DNA of 55,823 nt from Cellulophaga baltica (GTDB taxonomy: Bacteria; Bacteroidota; Bacteroidia; Flavobacteriales; Flavobacteriaceae): the NCBI RefSeq assembly GCF_900102165.1, contig NZ_FNBD01000017.1:1-55823 (forward strand), read 5' to 3'. The position numbers were made by a program, and so were the translations under genes. The stretch's first letter is position 1; each line of letters starts with the position of its first letter. The notes beneath the pieces were generated by a model that saw nothing but the letters and a program-made list of their open reading frames with translations, was not told where the DNA came from and made no database searches. This document shows, piece after piece, positions 35,092-44,503 of this stretch.

Positions 35092-36358
35092 GTTCTAAGG
35101 CATCTTTTTTTCCGAAATCTGCCGGATATTTTAAATATTTCAATAAAAATAAAGAGGGAAGCGCCGCTATGACTACCCAAATAAAGAATCCGCCGTAGCC
35201 AAGCCAACTTTGCATAAATCCGCTAATCATTCCAGGGAGCATCATTCCTAATGCCATAAATCCTGTTGCAATAGCATAGTGAGAGGTTTTAGATTTTCCG
35301 CTAGCGATATAAATTAAGTACATAAGAAAGGCTGCGAAACCAAATCCGTATCCAAATTTTTCCAATACAATGGTAGCAGATACGGCGACAATATTAGTGG
35401 TTTTTGTTACCGCAAGAATAGCGTAGAAAAAGTTAGGCACGTTTAAGGATAATACCATGGGGAGCATCCATTTTTTTAGCCCATCTTTAGAAATAAGTAT
35501 TCCGCCTAAGATACCGCCCACCGTAAGGGCTACAACTCCAATGGTTCCTAAGACAATTCCTAGTTCTTTTGTAGTAAAGCCTAAGCCTCCTTTTTCAACA
35601 GTATCGAGTAGAAAAGGAGAAGACATTTTTACCAACTGTGATTCCCCCAATCGATAGGTAAGAATAAATGCCAAAGCAATACCTATTTGTGGTTTTTTAA
35701 AAAAGCTTTTGAAAATCTCTAGGAAACCTTCCGGTTTTTCAAGGTGCTCTTCTGTGGCCGATTCGTATTTGGGACTTGCAAAAAAGTTAGCAACTGTTAA
35801 TGCAAGCATTAATACCGCTGTAGCGGTCATGGTTATACTCCAAGCTTTGGCAGAATCGCCATATTTTTCTTCTAAAAATCCTGCTCCAAAAACAATTAGT
35901 CCTTCTCCGGTAACCATCGCAAGGCGGTAAAAAGTACTTCTTAGACCAACAAAAAAGGATTGTTTTTTTTCGGTTAATCCCAACATATAGTACCCATCTG
36001 ATGCTATATCATTAGTTGCTGATGCAAAAGCAGCCATCCAAAAACAGGCTAGGGTAGTGGTGAAAAACATATTGGTAGGAATACTTAGGCCTACACCGAA
36101 AAGTGCCAAGGCAATAAGCAATTGCATGCCTAGAAACCAATTTCGCTTAGTGCTTTTTAAATCGACTAACGGACTCCAGAATGGTTTTAAAACCCATGGA
36201 AGGTATAGTAAACTGGTATATAAACCAATATCTTCATTACTGACGCCTAACTTTTTGTACATGATGACAGAAACCGTTACCACTAAAACATAAGGTAACC
36301 CTTGTGTAAAATATAAAATAGGTACCCAAGCCCATGCTCCTTTGTCTTTTTTAATCAT
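35084..36358 (-). CDS. ampG: AmpG-like MFS permease
   Basis: The 424-residue protein is a 12-helix MFS transporter with AmpG features: WVPILYFTQGLPYVLVVTVS at the start and GLYTSLLYLPWVLKPFWSPLVD near residues 41-62. AmpG imports anhydro-muropeptides into the cytoplasm. It overlaps the upstream hydrolase gene by 8 nt and the downstream nagZ gene by 8 nt, so it is part of a compact operon of hydrolase, permease, NagZ and AnmK, which supports the muropeptide role. Confidence 0.88.
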   Translation of the reverse strand: MIKKDKGAWAWVPILYFTQGLPYVLVVTVSVIMYKKLGVSNEDIGLYTSLLYLPWVLKPFWSPLVDLKSTKRNWFLGMQLLIALALFGVGLSIPTNMFFTTTLACFWMAAFASATNDIASDGYYMLGLTEKKQSFFVGLRSTFYRLAMVTGEGLIVFGAGFLEEKYGDSAKAWSITMTATAVLMLALTVANFFASPKYESATEEHLEKPEGFLEIFKSFFKKPQIGIALAFILTYRLGESQLVKMSSPFLLDTVEKGGLGFTTKELGIVLGTIGVVALTVGGILGGILISKDGLKKWMLPMVLSLNVPNFFYAILAVTKTTNIVAVSATIVLEKFGYGFGFAAFLMYLIYIASGKSKTSHYAIATGFMALGMMLPGMISGFMQSWLGYGGFFIWVVIAALPSLFLLKYLKYPADFGKKDALEHE

Positions 36359-37859
36359 GCTGTATTGTTTGGTCTAAATTTAAAATAATAGGTAGTGATT
36401 CTTGTCCGAATTTATTGATAAAAACTAAAGCCGTTTTCTTTTTTATCAGGTTTTTAGGAAGCACTAAAGAATTTAAGGAAAGCGGAATTTTAGCACTGAC
36501 TAACTTTGTTAATTTGATTATTGGATCTTTGGTTTTTTTAACGTCATACACCAAAGCATATCTATAGTCCTCTAAGTTACTGCAGTAAACGTTTGCAACA
36601 GCATTTTCAAGAACTATACGCTCTATTTTTGGAGTATTGATGGTACGGGTAATTTGGTTAGTTGTACTGGGATTTAAAGCGATCTGTTGGTAATATTTCT
36701 TTTTTAATATTTTCACAATATCCTCATGATCATTCATAAGGCTTTTTGCGCTGAAAAAGGCATTTCCTTGTATGTTTGTAGTTGCTCTACCTAGTTTAAT
36801 TTGATTTGGGAGTTCTTTTTTATGATCCCATGCCTTATCACTGTTATTTCTTATTTTATAAGGACCGTTGCCCATGTATAGATTAGTATTTAGAGTGTTT
36901 TCTGCCCACCATTCCATAATTGTTTTGTGTGATGCTACAGGTAGACTTATGCTCCAATAAGCCTGTGGAATAATATAATCTGTCCAACCTTTTTGCATCC
37001 ATAGTAATGGATCAGCGTAAAGGTCATCATATGTGGTTTGTCCTGCTTGAGTTTCAGATCCTCTGGGGTCTGTAGTGCTATTTTTCCATACACCAAATGG
37101 ACTAACACCAAATTGTACCCAAGGTTTTTCTTTTTTTATAGCCAGATGAGCTTTTTGAATTAGAGAATCTATAGAGCTTCGTCTCCAATCCTCTAAAGTT
37201 TGTTGGGGCAGTTTGTAAGTGTTGAAAGTCTCTGTATCATCAAAAATTTCGTCGGCTATTTTATAAGGATAAAAATAATCATCAAAATGAATAGCATCTA
37301 TAGTATAGTTTGTAACAATTTCTTGGATGATGGCAGTCATATGGTCTTGTACCTCAGGTATTCCTGGGTTGTAATAGTACTTCTTACCATATTTTAACAT
37401 CCAATCCGGATGCAAAAAAAAGTCATGCTGTTTATCTAAAAGGTTGGTTTTCAAATCAAATGTTGCTCTGTATGGATTTAGCCAAGCGTGAAATTCCATA
37501 CCTCTTTCATGTGTTTCAGCAATCATCCATGCTAAAATGTTTTCGTCGGTATTTGGTGCGAGACCTTGTTTTCCTGTTAAGTATGCAGACCAAGGAGCAA
37601 AATCAGAAGGATAAAAAGCATCTCCAGCAGTTCGTATTTGAACGATGGCCGCATTAAAATTAAGCTCATCGTAAAAGTCTAATATTTTTAGAAAATCTTC
37701 TTTTTTCTTCTCTATGGCATCAGTTCCATTTTTTGGCCAATCGATATTGACAACCGTAGCCACCCAAAAACCTCTAAATTCTTTCTCTGGTAATTTAGAC
37801 TTGCGAGAAGCGCAGGAGGTAAGTAGTAAGAATAGTATTAATAATGCTATTTTATTCAT
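36351..37859 (-). CDS. GHL10 glycoside hydrolase lipoprotein (YngK/DigH-like)
   Basis: The 502-residue protein has a lipoprotein signal (LLTSC, Cys 16) and a GHL10 (DUF187) catalytic domain beginning EFRGFWVATVVNIDWP, with the HAWLNPYRATFD and FDDYFYPY segments. E. coli YddW (DigH) of this family cleaves denuded peptidoglycan glycan strands. It would be in the periplasm or on the outer membrane and make the fragments for the permease AmpG-like, NagZ and AnmK encoded just after it. Confidence 0.85.
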   Translation of the reverse strand: MNKIALLILFLLLTSCASRKSKLPEKEFRGFWVATVVNIDWPKNGTDAIEKKKEDFLKILDFYDELNFNAAIVQIRTAGDAFYPSDFAPWSAYLTGKQGLAPNTDENILAWMIAETHERGMEFHAWLNPYRATFDLKTNLLDKQHDFFLHPDWMLKYGKKYYYNPGIPEVQDHMTAIIQEIVTNYTIDAIHFDDYFYPYKIADEIFDDTETFNTYKLPQQTLEDWRRSSIDSLIQKAHLAIKKEKPWVQFGVSPFGVWKNSTTDPRGSETQAGQTTYDDLYADPLLWMQKGWTDYIIPQAYWSISLPVASHKTIMEWWAENTLNTNLYMGNGPYKIRNNSDKAWDHKKELPNQIKLGRATTNIQGNAFFSAKSLMNDHEDIVKILKKKYYQQIALNPSTTNQITRTINTPKIERIVLENAVANVYCSNLEDYRYALVYDVKKTKDPIIKLTKLVSAKIPLSLNSLVLPKNLIKKKTALVFINKFGQESLPIILNLDQTIQHD

Positions 37860-37895
37860 TCCATGATTTATAAGCTAAGCTAAGGTATTCTAATT

Positions 37896-37932
37896 TTTTA
37901 AAAAACCCAGCACAACTAGGTTGTGACTGGGC
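37896..37932 (-). terminator. Terminator of the SusCD operon
   Basis: Read on the minus strand, CCCAG/CTGGG and ACAAC/GTTGT form a hairpin with small internal bulges and a CTA loop, ending in TTTTTT. It lies between the susD-like stop and the GHL10 start and splits the locus into two transcription units. Confidence 0.75.
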
Positions 37933-37968
37933 ATCTTTAAAAATCAACTCACAAAACACTAATTATTA

Positions 37969-39276
37969 TTATGAAGTAGGATTATCTGGAGTGTTGGTAT
38001 TATTATCTCTCTCAGAATTAGGATAAGGGTAATAGTCCCTATTGCGTTCTGCATCCGCAGCTGTAGCCCCAGGTCTATTAAACCTTCTCGAATCCTCTAA
38101 AGAAAGTCCAGTTAAATATAATTCTACTCTTCTATTTCTGTATATTTCGTCTAGTATGGCTTCTTTGGTCAATGCGCCTGCATATGCGGGTAGATTAGCT
38201 CCTAAGCCAAAAGCATCAGTAGCGGCAGTTTTTGTTAAAACTTTATTTAGCTCTATTACTGCATTGGTCAAATCATCTTCTCTAGCATAGGCTTCTGCTT
38301 TAATTAAGAGGATCTCTCCAGGAAGGTATACAGGAATTTCATCCAGGTTATTCAGAAAAAAGCCAACAGCTTGGTAATCTGGATTAGCCGCATTTAAGTC
38401 TTCGGCCGTAACATAAAAAGAGACACGTTCGTCATCATTATCCGGTAATAAATCGGAGGGTAAACCAAAGGTCAAATCTTTAGCCTGAGTAACATTTTGT
38501 GAGCCAAACCAAAATGCTAAGGGGTTGGGTACTGAAGCATCATACTCCCAAGTAGAGGATACTGTTAAATCTATTTCATTTGCAGCATCTATAGCAGCTA
38601 AATAAGCACCATTCATCAAATTAAAACGTGCTAACAATGCATTAACAGAATTCTCTAAATCTACAGAATCAAACACTCCTGCGGTAACCGAAGTTGATAA
38701 ACCAGAATTTATGTAACTTTTTGCTTCAGTTAAATCTGCAATGGCGTTATCTAAAACAATAGTTTTAGTAGAAAAAGTACCATTTTCTATTATTTCCAAA
38801 GGAAACTGCTCAAAGTACTGTATTAAGGTTCCGTGAGATAATGCTCTGTAAAACAATCCATATGCTTTTAATGAGTTGGCAATTTGAGTATCATCAGTAG
38901 CTACGTCAGCCGCTTCAATTACGGTTGTAGCTTCTTTTCTGCAGAGCATGATATTGGTCCAAATGTTTATGAGTAGTTCATTACCTCCGTTTACATTATT
39001 CCCTCCTAAATCAATCTCAGCTTCTCCTAGGTTTCCTGGATTTAGTAATCGTAATTCCCCAGTGTTAAGCCCCGATATACTTGTGTAAGTATACACAGCT
39101 CCACTACGGTCAGAACTCCATCTTTTTTGAACACCATTCAGTAATTCGATTAAATTATCGGTATTATTTACCACATCAGGTTCTAGTGTAGAATTAGGAT
39201 CTAAATACTCTGTATTACATGCCGATACACTAACTAGCAGTAGTATAAAAGTGATATGTTTTATTAAATTTTTCAT
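37969..39276 (-). CDS. SusD/RagB-family outer-membrane lipoprotein
   Basis: The 435-residue protein has a lipoprotein signal ending VSVSAC and the SusD-like TPR fold markers: EYLDPNSTLEPD near the start, a LLNGVQKRW segment, LLIKAEAYAREDDLTNA with a following helix, and IYRNRRVELYLTGLSLEDSRRF near the C-terminus. SusD-type proteins cap the SusC pore and bind the glycan. It follows susC by 11 nt and is followed by a terminator. The substrate is inferred from the locus as a cell-wall or amino-sugar glycan. Confidence 0.93.
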   Translation of the reverse strand: MKNLIKHITFILLLVSVSACNTEYLDPNSTLEPDVVNNTDNLIELLNGVQKRWSSDRSGAVYTYTSISGLNTGELRLLNPGNLGEAEIDLGGNNVNGGNELLINIWTNIMLCRKEATTVIEAADVATDDTQIANSLKAYGLFYRALSHGTLIQYFEQFPLEIIENGTFSTKTIVLDNAIADLTEAKSYINSGLSTSVTAGVFDSVDLENSVNALLARFNLMNGAYLAAIDAANEIDLTVSSTWEYDASVPNPLAFWFGSQNVTQAKDLTFGLPSDLLPDNDDERVSFYVTAEDLNAANPDYQAVGFFLNNLDEIPVYLPGEILLIKAEAYAREDDLTNAVIELNKVLTKTAATDAFGLGANLPAYAGALTKEAILDEIYRNRRVELYLTGLSLEDSRRFNRPGATAADAERNRDYYPYPNSERDNNTNTPDNPTS

Positions 39277-39287
39277 GACTTATTGGT

Positions 39288-42200
39288 TTAAAAGTTAGTG
39301 CTAAGAGACAAAGAAAAAGTACTAGGAATTGGAACATTCCCGAAGTTTACAGATCTTAATAAATTAGATTGACCACCAGCATTAGTTTCAGGATCATAAC
39401 TAAAGAAGTTATCAATAGAAATTAAGTTTCTACCAATAAGAGATACTTTTACATTTTTTAAGCTATCATTAAGAATAGATCCTAAATCGTAACTAATAGA
39501 CACTTCTCTTAATTTTACAAAAGAACCATCTTCTATTCTAAATTCTTCAATAGGATAAATACCTGCGATATAGCCTCTAGGTAATTCTCCAGATAGCTCT
39601 TGTTGTGCTAAGCTTCCTAAGCCCACACCTTGTCTAGTTCTTTTATCAGCATCAAAAACATCAGAACCTTGAACAGATTCCCATAACATTGAGAATGAAA
39701 ATTGCTTGTACGTTAAATCGGTTCCAATGCCTAAAATATAATCAGGATTAGGATCTCCAATAACTTTTCTAAGTACTTCACCTGTAGGTTGGCCGTTGGC
39801 GTCTCGTTGCGCTACTCCAGTAGCTAAATCACCACGTTCTACTTGTGGTACACCTTCTGGAGCTCCTGTTTTAGACGTCCCTGATAAAATTAAATTGCCA
39901 CTTTCATCTTTTGCATAATAAGTGCCATAGAAAACACCAAGTGCTTCACCTTCTCTAACAATAGGCGTCGCTCCAGTAACACTTGCAACCGTAATATCTC
40001 CTCCAATCGTAGAAAGTACTTTGTTCTTGTTACTGCTGAAATTGAAATTTAAATCCCATTGTAAATGATCTGTTTTGATAGGAGTAATACTCGTGTAAAA
40101 TTCAATACCGTTATTGCGCATAGTTCCTACATTCTCAGTTCTAGTTGAACCACCAATAGAAGGAGATAAGATTCTACTTACAATCAAATCTTCTATATTT
40201 TGTCTATAAAAGGTAAATAATACAGAGGCTCTATTATTAAAAAAACTAAGGTCTGTTCCTACTTCAAATTCTTTAGTTCTTTCTGGCTTTAAATTTTCAT
40301 TTCCTAATCTGCTATTTTGCGCTAAAGTAGTTTCTCCAAGAAAGTCATTTGAACTATAACTTCCGAATCTTTCATAAGGTGATATAGCCGTTAGGTTACC
40401 AGCTTCACCGTATGATAGTCTTAATCTAGCTGAATTTACAGCACCCTCTGTATTCCAAAAAGGTTCTCTTGAAAGCACATAAGACCCCGATACTTTCGGG
40501 TAAAAATTGAAGCGGTTATCTTTATCAAAATTAGTAGCACCATCTACTCGTCCTGCTACGGTAAGGAATAATTTGTCATCATACGATACTGTTTCTTGTA
40601 AGTAGAAACCAAAGATGTCTAAATTGGTATCTATTGGTTGGGTTTGAAGATCAACAGTAGGAATGTTGTTTGCATCTAAATCGCGACCTTGAGTGGCATC
40701 AAACTCTAATTTACTTGCTTGAAAACTATAACCTGCAGTAGTATTTGAATTTAATTTTTCATTAAAATCAAAATCGTAGGTAGCATTAATATCGTAATTC
40801 CAGTTAAAGACTTTAGCTTCAGCAGTACTGATAAATCCTTGGTCAAAATAGGCAGGGTTCACATCGGCATATGGGTAGCTAGGAATATAGATATCTCCTT
40901 TTTGATTGTAGGTATCTATGCCTATAATTTGATCAATTGTAAAATTTTCAAAGGGCGTAATTTTTACGTGTGCATTTGGAATAAAGTGATTTACATTCTG
41001 CGTGATGTCAAAAGTTTCTATAATAGAAAGCGGATTAACTCTTGTAGGTTCTACGGCTAATAAGTTACCATTGCTATCTCTTTGTGTAATATCATAAATG
41101 TTATTTGTAATGTTCATAGCATTTATAGGACTCCAAAAAACGTTTCCATCTGGTTTTTCATCAGATCTACTATTAGCATAATACAAACCAACACCATAAG
41201 ATAACCAATCTGTAACAGCATGATTAAAATTTACACGTGCAGAGAATCTGTTAAATTCTGTATTTTTAATGATTCCTTCATTACTTAAATAACCAACAGA
41301 AGCACTATAATTCATGGTGTCATTTCCGTCTCTCATGGAGAAATAATTATCCGTTCCTATCCCGGTCTGAAAAATTTCATCTTGGTAATCATAACGAGTT
41401 ACATCAAATTTATTCGTGGATAAATTACTGTATGTCGTTAATTCTCCTGTGCCGGGGTCAAATCCAAAAATAGGCCATAAACGCCCTGATAAGGCGCTAT
41501 TTGCTACTGTTTCAAACTGTTCTCCTTGTAAATTTAGATCTAATTTTTTTCTAAGGGTATTGACGCTAAAGGTAGATTTGTAAAATAGGTCTGGACCATC
41601 TTCAAAATTACCACCCTTCTTGGTGGTTATAACGACCACTCCGTTAGAGGCTCTTGAACCGTAAATAGCGGCGGCGGCAGCACCATTTAAAATATTGATA
41701 TTTTCAATATCGTTTGGATTGATATCTACCATTCTATTTTGTCCAGGCTGAGCATCACCAGCACTAACATTTAGATTGGTAACATTAGTGGTTAAATTGC
41801 TCGTAATAACACCATCTATAACATATAAAGGTTCAGAAGATCCCTTAATAGTGCTAGGACCTCTTAATCGAATAGAAAAACCACCTGAAGGATCACCAGA
41901 ATTTTGAGTGATTTGAGCTCCAGGAACTTTACCTTGTAGAGAAGATGTAATATTAACAGGAGCCGCTTTAACAAGTGCAACAGATTTTACGGTAGTAATA
42001 GCATTACCTAATTTTTTTCTTGATTGAGAAACGGAAGAACCAACAATAACTACTTCATCTAATGAGTTGGCATCTTCGGTCAAGACAATAATTAAGTTCT
42101 GGTTTAATCCCTTTAATGCTATTTCTTTGGATTTATAGCCAATGTAGCTCACGACTAAGGTTGTAGCAGTAGCATTTGGTATAGACAAGCTGAAATTACC

Positions 42201-42377
42201 ATCAAAATCTGATACACCACCGATAGCGGTACCTTTAACTATAATACTTGCTCCCGGCAGCGGAACCCCATCGGAAGCATTTACTGTACCTGATACTACG
42301 GTAGTTTGCGCAAGCAGGCCTTGAGCAAATAAGAGCATCAGAAAAAATGAGAATACGAGTTGCATTTTTTTCATCAT
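39288..42377 (-). CDS. SusC/RagA-family TonB-dependent transporter
   Basis: The 1029-residue protein has a signal peptide (to about residue 24), a carboxypeptidase-regulatory-like domain (VSGTVNASDGVPLPGASI), the DEVVIVGSS plug start, the VPGAQITQNSGDPSGG and LYVIDGVIT plug segments and a C-terminal barrel ending STFSLSLSTNF. It imports oligosaccharides across the outer membrane with TonB. It is between the nagB-PIG-L gene (23 nt) and susD (11 nt), so the intracellular amino-sugar enzyme is co-transcribed with the importer. Confidence 0.95.
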   Translation of the reverse strand: MMKKMQLVFSFFLMLLFAQGLLAQTTVVSGTVNASDGVPLPGASIIVKGTAIGGVSDFDGNFSLSIPNATATTLVVSYIGYKSKEIALKGLNQNLIIVLTEDANSLDEVVIVGSSVSQSRKKLGNAITTVKSVALVKAAPVNITSSLQGKVPGAQITQNSGDPSGGFSIRLRGPSTIKGSSEPLYVIDGVITSNLTTNVTNLNVSAGDAQPGQNRMVDINPNDIENINILNGAAAAAIYGSRASNGVVVITTKKGGNFEDGPDLFYKSTFSVNTLRKKLDLNLQGEQFETVANSALSGRLWPIFGFDPGTGELTTYSNLSTNKFDVTRYDYQDEIFQTGIGTDNYFSMRDGNDTMNYSASVGYLSNEGIIKNTEFNRFSARVNFNHAVTDWLSYGVGLYYANSRSDEKPDGNVFWSPINAMNITNNIYDITQRDSNGNLLAVEPTRVNPLSIIETFDITQNVNHFIPNAHVKITPFENFTIDQIIGIDTYNQKGDIYIPSYPYADVNPAYFDQGFISTAEAKVFNWNYDINATYDFDFNEKLNSNTTAGYSFQASKLEFDATQGRDLDANNIPTVDLQTQPIDTNLDIFGFYLQETVSYDDKLFLTVAGRVDGATNFDKDNRFNFYPKVSGSYVLSREPFWNTEGAVNSARLRLSYGEAGNLTAISPYERFGSYSSNDFLGETTLAQNSRLGNENLKPERTKEFEVGTDLSFFNNRASVLFTFYRQNIEDLIVSRILSPSIGGSTRTENVGTMRNNGIEFYTSITPIKTDHLQWDLNFNFSSNKNKVLSTIGGDITVASVTGATPIVREGEALGVFYGTYYAKDESGNLILSGTSKTGAPEGVPQVERGDLATGVAQRDANGQPTGEVLRKVIGDPNPDYILGIGTDLTYKQFSFSMLWESVQGSDVFDADKRTRQGVGLGSLAQQELSGELPRGYIAGIYPIEEFRIEDGSFVKLREVSISYDLGSILNDSLKNVKVSLIGRNLISIDNFFSYDPETNAGGQSNLLRSVNFGNVPIPSTFSLSLSTNF

Positions 42378-42400
42378 AAAAGTGAGTTAGTTAGTTAATA

Positions 42401-44317
42401 TTAAAATTTATAGCGAACAAAGCTTTCCATGGCTTCATATTCTGCAAGGCCTAAGGCATTATATTTTCTTGCGGTTTCTTTATTTCTTTGTTCGGCACGT
42501 TGCCAGAATTCGCGTTCATCATTTCCAGGGAACATGGCTGCATCTTTTTGAGATTGATGTTTGAAAATGGCATTCTTTTTACGCTGCATGTCTTTGGGAC
42601 CAATAGGAATAGTCATCTCCATATCAGCAATATCCCATTCTTGCCACGCTCCACGATATAACCACAGGAAACAATCGTTAATCCATTCTACTTTATCTTT
42701 CTTAAGTTGAGAAAGGGCTTCAAAAACAACCTTTAGACATACTCTATGTGTACCATGGGGATCAGATAAATCTCCAGCGGCAAAAACTTGAGTAGGCTTT
42801 ATTTTATTTAGTAAATCGTAAGTTAGTTGAATGTCTTCTTGAGAATGTGGTTTTTTCTTTACGGTTCCTGTTTCGTAAAAGGGAAGATTTTGAAAATGTG
42901 CATTTTCTTCAAGAACACCACAGTATCTGCAAGCAGATAGTGCCTCACCTTTTCTAATGAGTCCTTTTATACGTTGTATTTCTGGGCTGTCAATTTCTCC
43001 TGGCTTTTTATTTTTTAGAAAGCCTCTTATTTTATCAAACTGTACTTGTAGTTCTTTGTTCTCTGGCTGTACTTCTAGGGCAAAATCAAGAAAACGAATT
43101 ACTTCATCATCAAAAACAGCTATGTTTCCCGACGTTTGGTAGGCTACATGTACATGATGACCTTGATCGACCAAACGTAATAATGTTCCTCCCATAGAGA
43201 TAACATCATCATCTGGGTGTGGACTGAAGATTAACGAAGTTTTTGGGTAAGGATCTTTACGTTCTGGTCTATTACTATCGTCAGCATTTGGTTTGCCACC
43301 AGGCCAACCGGTTATGGTGCTTTGTAAAGTGTTGAATACTTTTAGGTTAATATTTTCTGCGGAGCCTATATCAGCCACCAAACTTCCCATGCCGTGTTCA
43401 CTATAATCTTCGTTGGTGAGTTTCAGGATAGCTTTGTCTAATTTCTCAGAAAGCCAGATGGTTGCTTTCTTAATTAAATCATCGGTCCATGTACACTCAC
43501 TCACCAACCATGGATTGTGCATTCTGGTAAGTGCAGATGCTGCAGCGCTGTCTAAAATAAAATCACAATTACCGTGTTGCTGTAAGAATGTTGCAGGAAT
43601 AGATTCTCTAATTTCTCCTTCCACAGCTTGCTTTATAATCTGTGCTTTTCCTTCTCCCCAGGCCATTAATATAATTCTTCTTGCGGCCATAATGGTACCC
43701 ACACCCATAGTTATGGCTTTAGAAGGTACATTTTCTAACCCAAAAAAATCACTTGCAGCATCTAATAGAGTAACTCTATCTAATCTAACTACACGTGTTT
43801 TACTAGAGAGAGAGGAGCCCGGTTCATTAAATCCTATGTGTCCTGTTCTCCCAATTCCTAATATTTGAATATCTATTCCGCCAGATTTTTCGATTTTTTC
43901 TTCATAAGCTTCACAAAACGCTTTTACATTTTCTAAAGTTTTGGTTCCGTCTGGTATATGAACATTTTCTTTTTTAATATCAATATGATCAAATAAATGC
44001 TCATTCATGAAACGCACATAGCTGTGAATAGAATCTGCATGCATCGGGAAATACTCATCTAAATTAAACGTAATTACATTACTAAAACTCAGACCGTCTT
44101 CTTTGTGAGCTTGTACTAAGTAGTCATAAACTTTGGTAGGCGTAGAACCAGTAGCTAGTCCTAGTACAACAGTTTTGCCTTCTTTTTGCCTTTCTTTGAT
44201 AAGATTGATAATCTCTTTGGAAACATATAAAGAGGCATCTTCAGAGCTGTCATGGATTATTGTATTGATTTTTTCAAATTTGATAAGGTCAGTATCTTTT
44301 TCGGGTGTTGCAGGCAT
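42401..44317 (-). CDS. nagB: Glucosamine-6-phosphate deaminase fused to a PIG-L deacetylase domain
   Basis: I place the start at ATG 44317 (MPATPEKDTDLIKFEKI, 638 residues); a longer frame begins at 44374 but homologues I recall lack that extra stretch. Residues to about 290 are NagB-like: GLATGSTPTKVY, FNLDEYF, GIGRTGHIGFNEPGSS. The C-terminal half is PIG-L: SPHPDDDVISMGGTL, and later DPHGTHR. In E. coli NagB the catalytic triad includes D141 in GNDGH; here that position is Thr (GRTGH). PIG-L domains remove N-acetyl groups, so the fusion could do deacetylation (the NagA step) and deamination. That is inference. Confidence 0.9.
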   Translation of the reverse strand: MPATPEKDTDLIKFEKINTIIHDSSEDASLYVSKEIINLIKERQKEGKTVVLGLATGSTPTKVYDYLVQAHKEDGLSFSNVITFNLDEYFPMHADSIHSYVRFMNEHLFDHIDIKKENVHIPDGTKTLENVKAFCEAYEEKIEKSGGIDIQILGIGRTGHIGFNEPGSSLSSKTRVVRLDRVTLLDAASDFFGLENVPSKAITMGVGTIMAARRIILMAWGEGKAQIIKQAVEGEIRESIPATFLQQHGNCDFILDSAAASALTRMHNPWLVSECTWTDDLIKKATIWLSEKLDKAILKLTNEDYSEHGMGSLVADIGSAENINLKVFNTLQSTITGWPGGKPNADDSNRPERKDPYPKTSLIFSPHPDDDVISMGGTLLRLVDQGHHVHVAYQTSGNIAVFDDEVIRFLDFALEVQPENKELQVQFDKIRGFLKNKKPGEIDSPEIQRIKGLIRKGEALSACRYCGVLEENAHFQNLPFYETGTVKKKPHSQEDIQLTYDLLNKIKPTQVFAAGDLSDPHGTHRVCLKVVFEALSQLKKDKVEWINDCFLWLYRGAWQEWDIADMEMTIPIGPKDMQRKKNAIFKHQSQKDAAMFPGNDEREFWQRAEQRNKETARKYNALGLAEYEAMESFVRYKF

Positions 44318-44394
44318 AATTTGTCGGGCTTTAATTGTCTTTGTTAAAATATATTTTATTAGCGTGTCACCCAAAATTAAACAAAAAAATTGAA

Positions 44395-44453
44395 TTTGCT
44401 GTTTTTTGCTGTTTTTTATTTTAAATTAATTTTAATTGCATAAAACAGCAAAA
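44395..44453. promoter_or_regulatory. Three TTTGCTGTTTT boxes, probable DeoR-type operator
   Basis: TTTGCTGTTTT occurs as two overlapping direct copies (44395-44405 and 44405-44415) and once inverted, AAAACAGCAAA (44442-44452). They lie between the divergent nagB-susCD operon and the DeoR-murQ operon. Short T/A-rich direct and inverted boxes are typical of DeoR-family operators. The inverted copy lies just inside the DeoR promoter. Confidence 0.7.
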
Positions 44454-44468
44454 TTGTATTTATATTTG
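44436..44468 (+). promoter_or_regulatory. Bacteroidota-type promoter of the DeoR-murQ operon
   Basis: TTG at 44436-44438 and TATATTTG at 44461-44468 are separated by 22 nt, fitting the TTG/TAnnTTTG pattern. The ATG follows at 44504. The inverted AAAACAGCAAA box falls between the two elements, a position suited to repression. Confidence 0.6.
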
Positions 44469-44503
44469 TCGTATCTTTTCACAGATTAAAACCATTAATT
44501 AAC

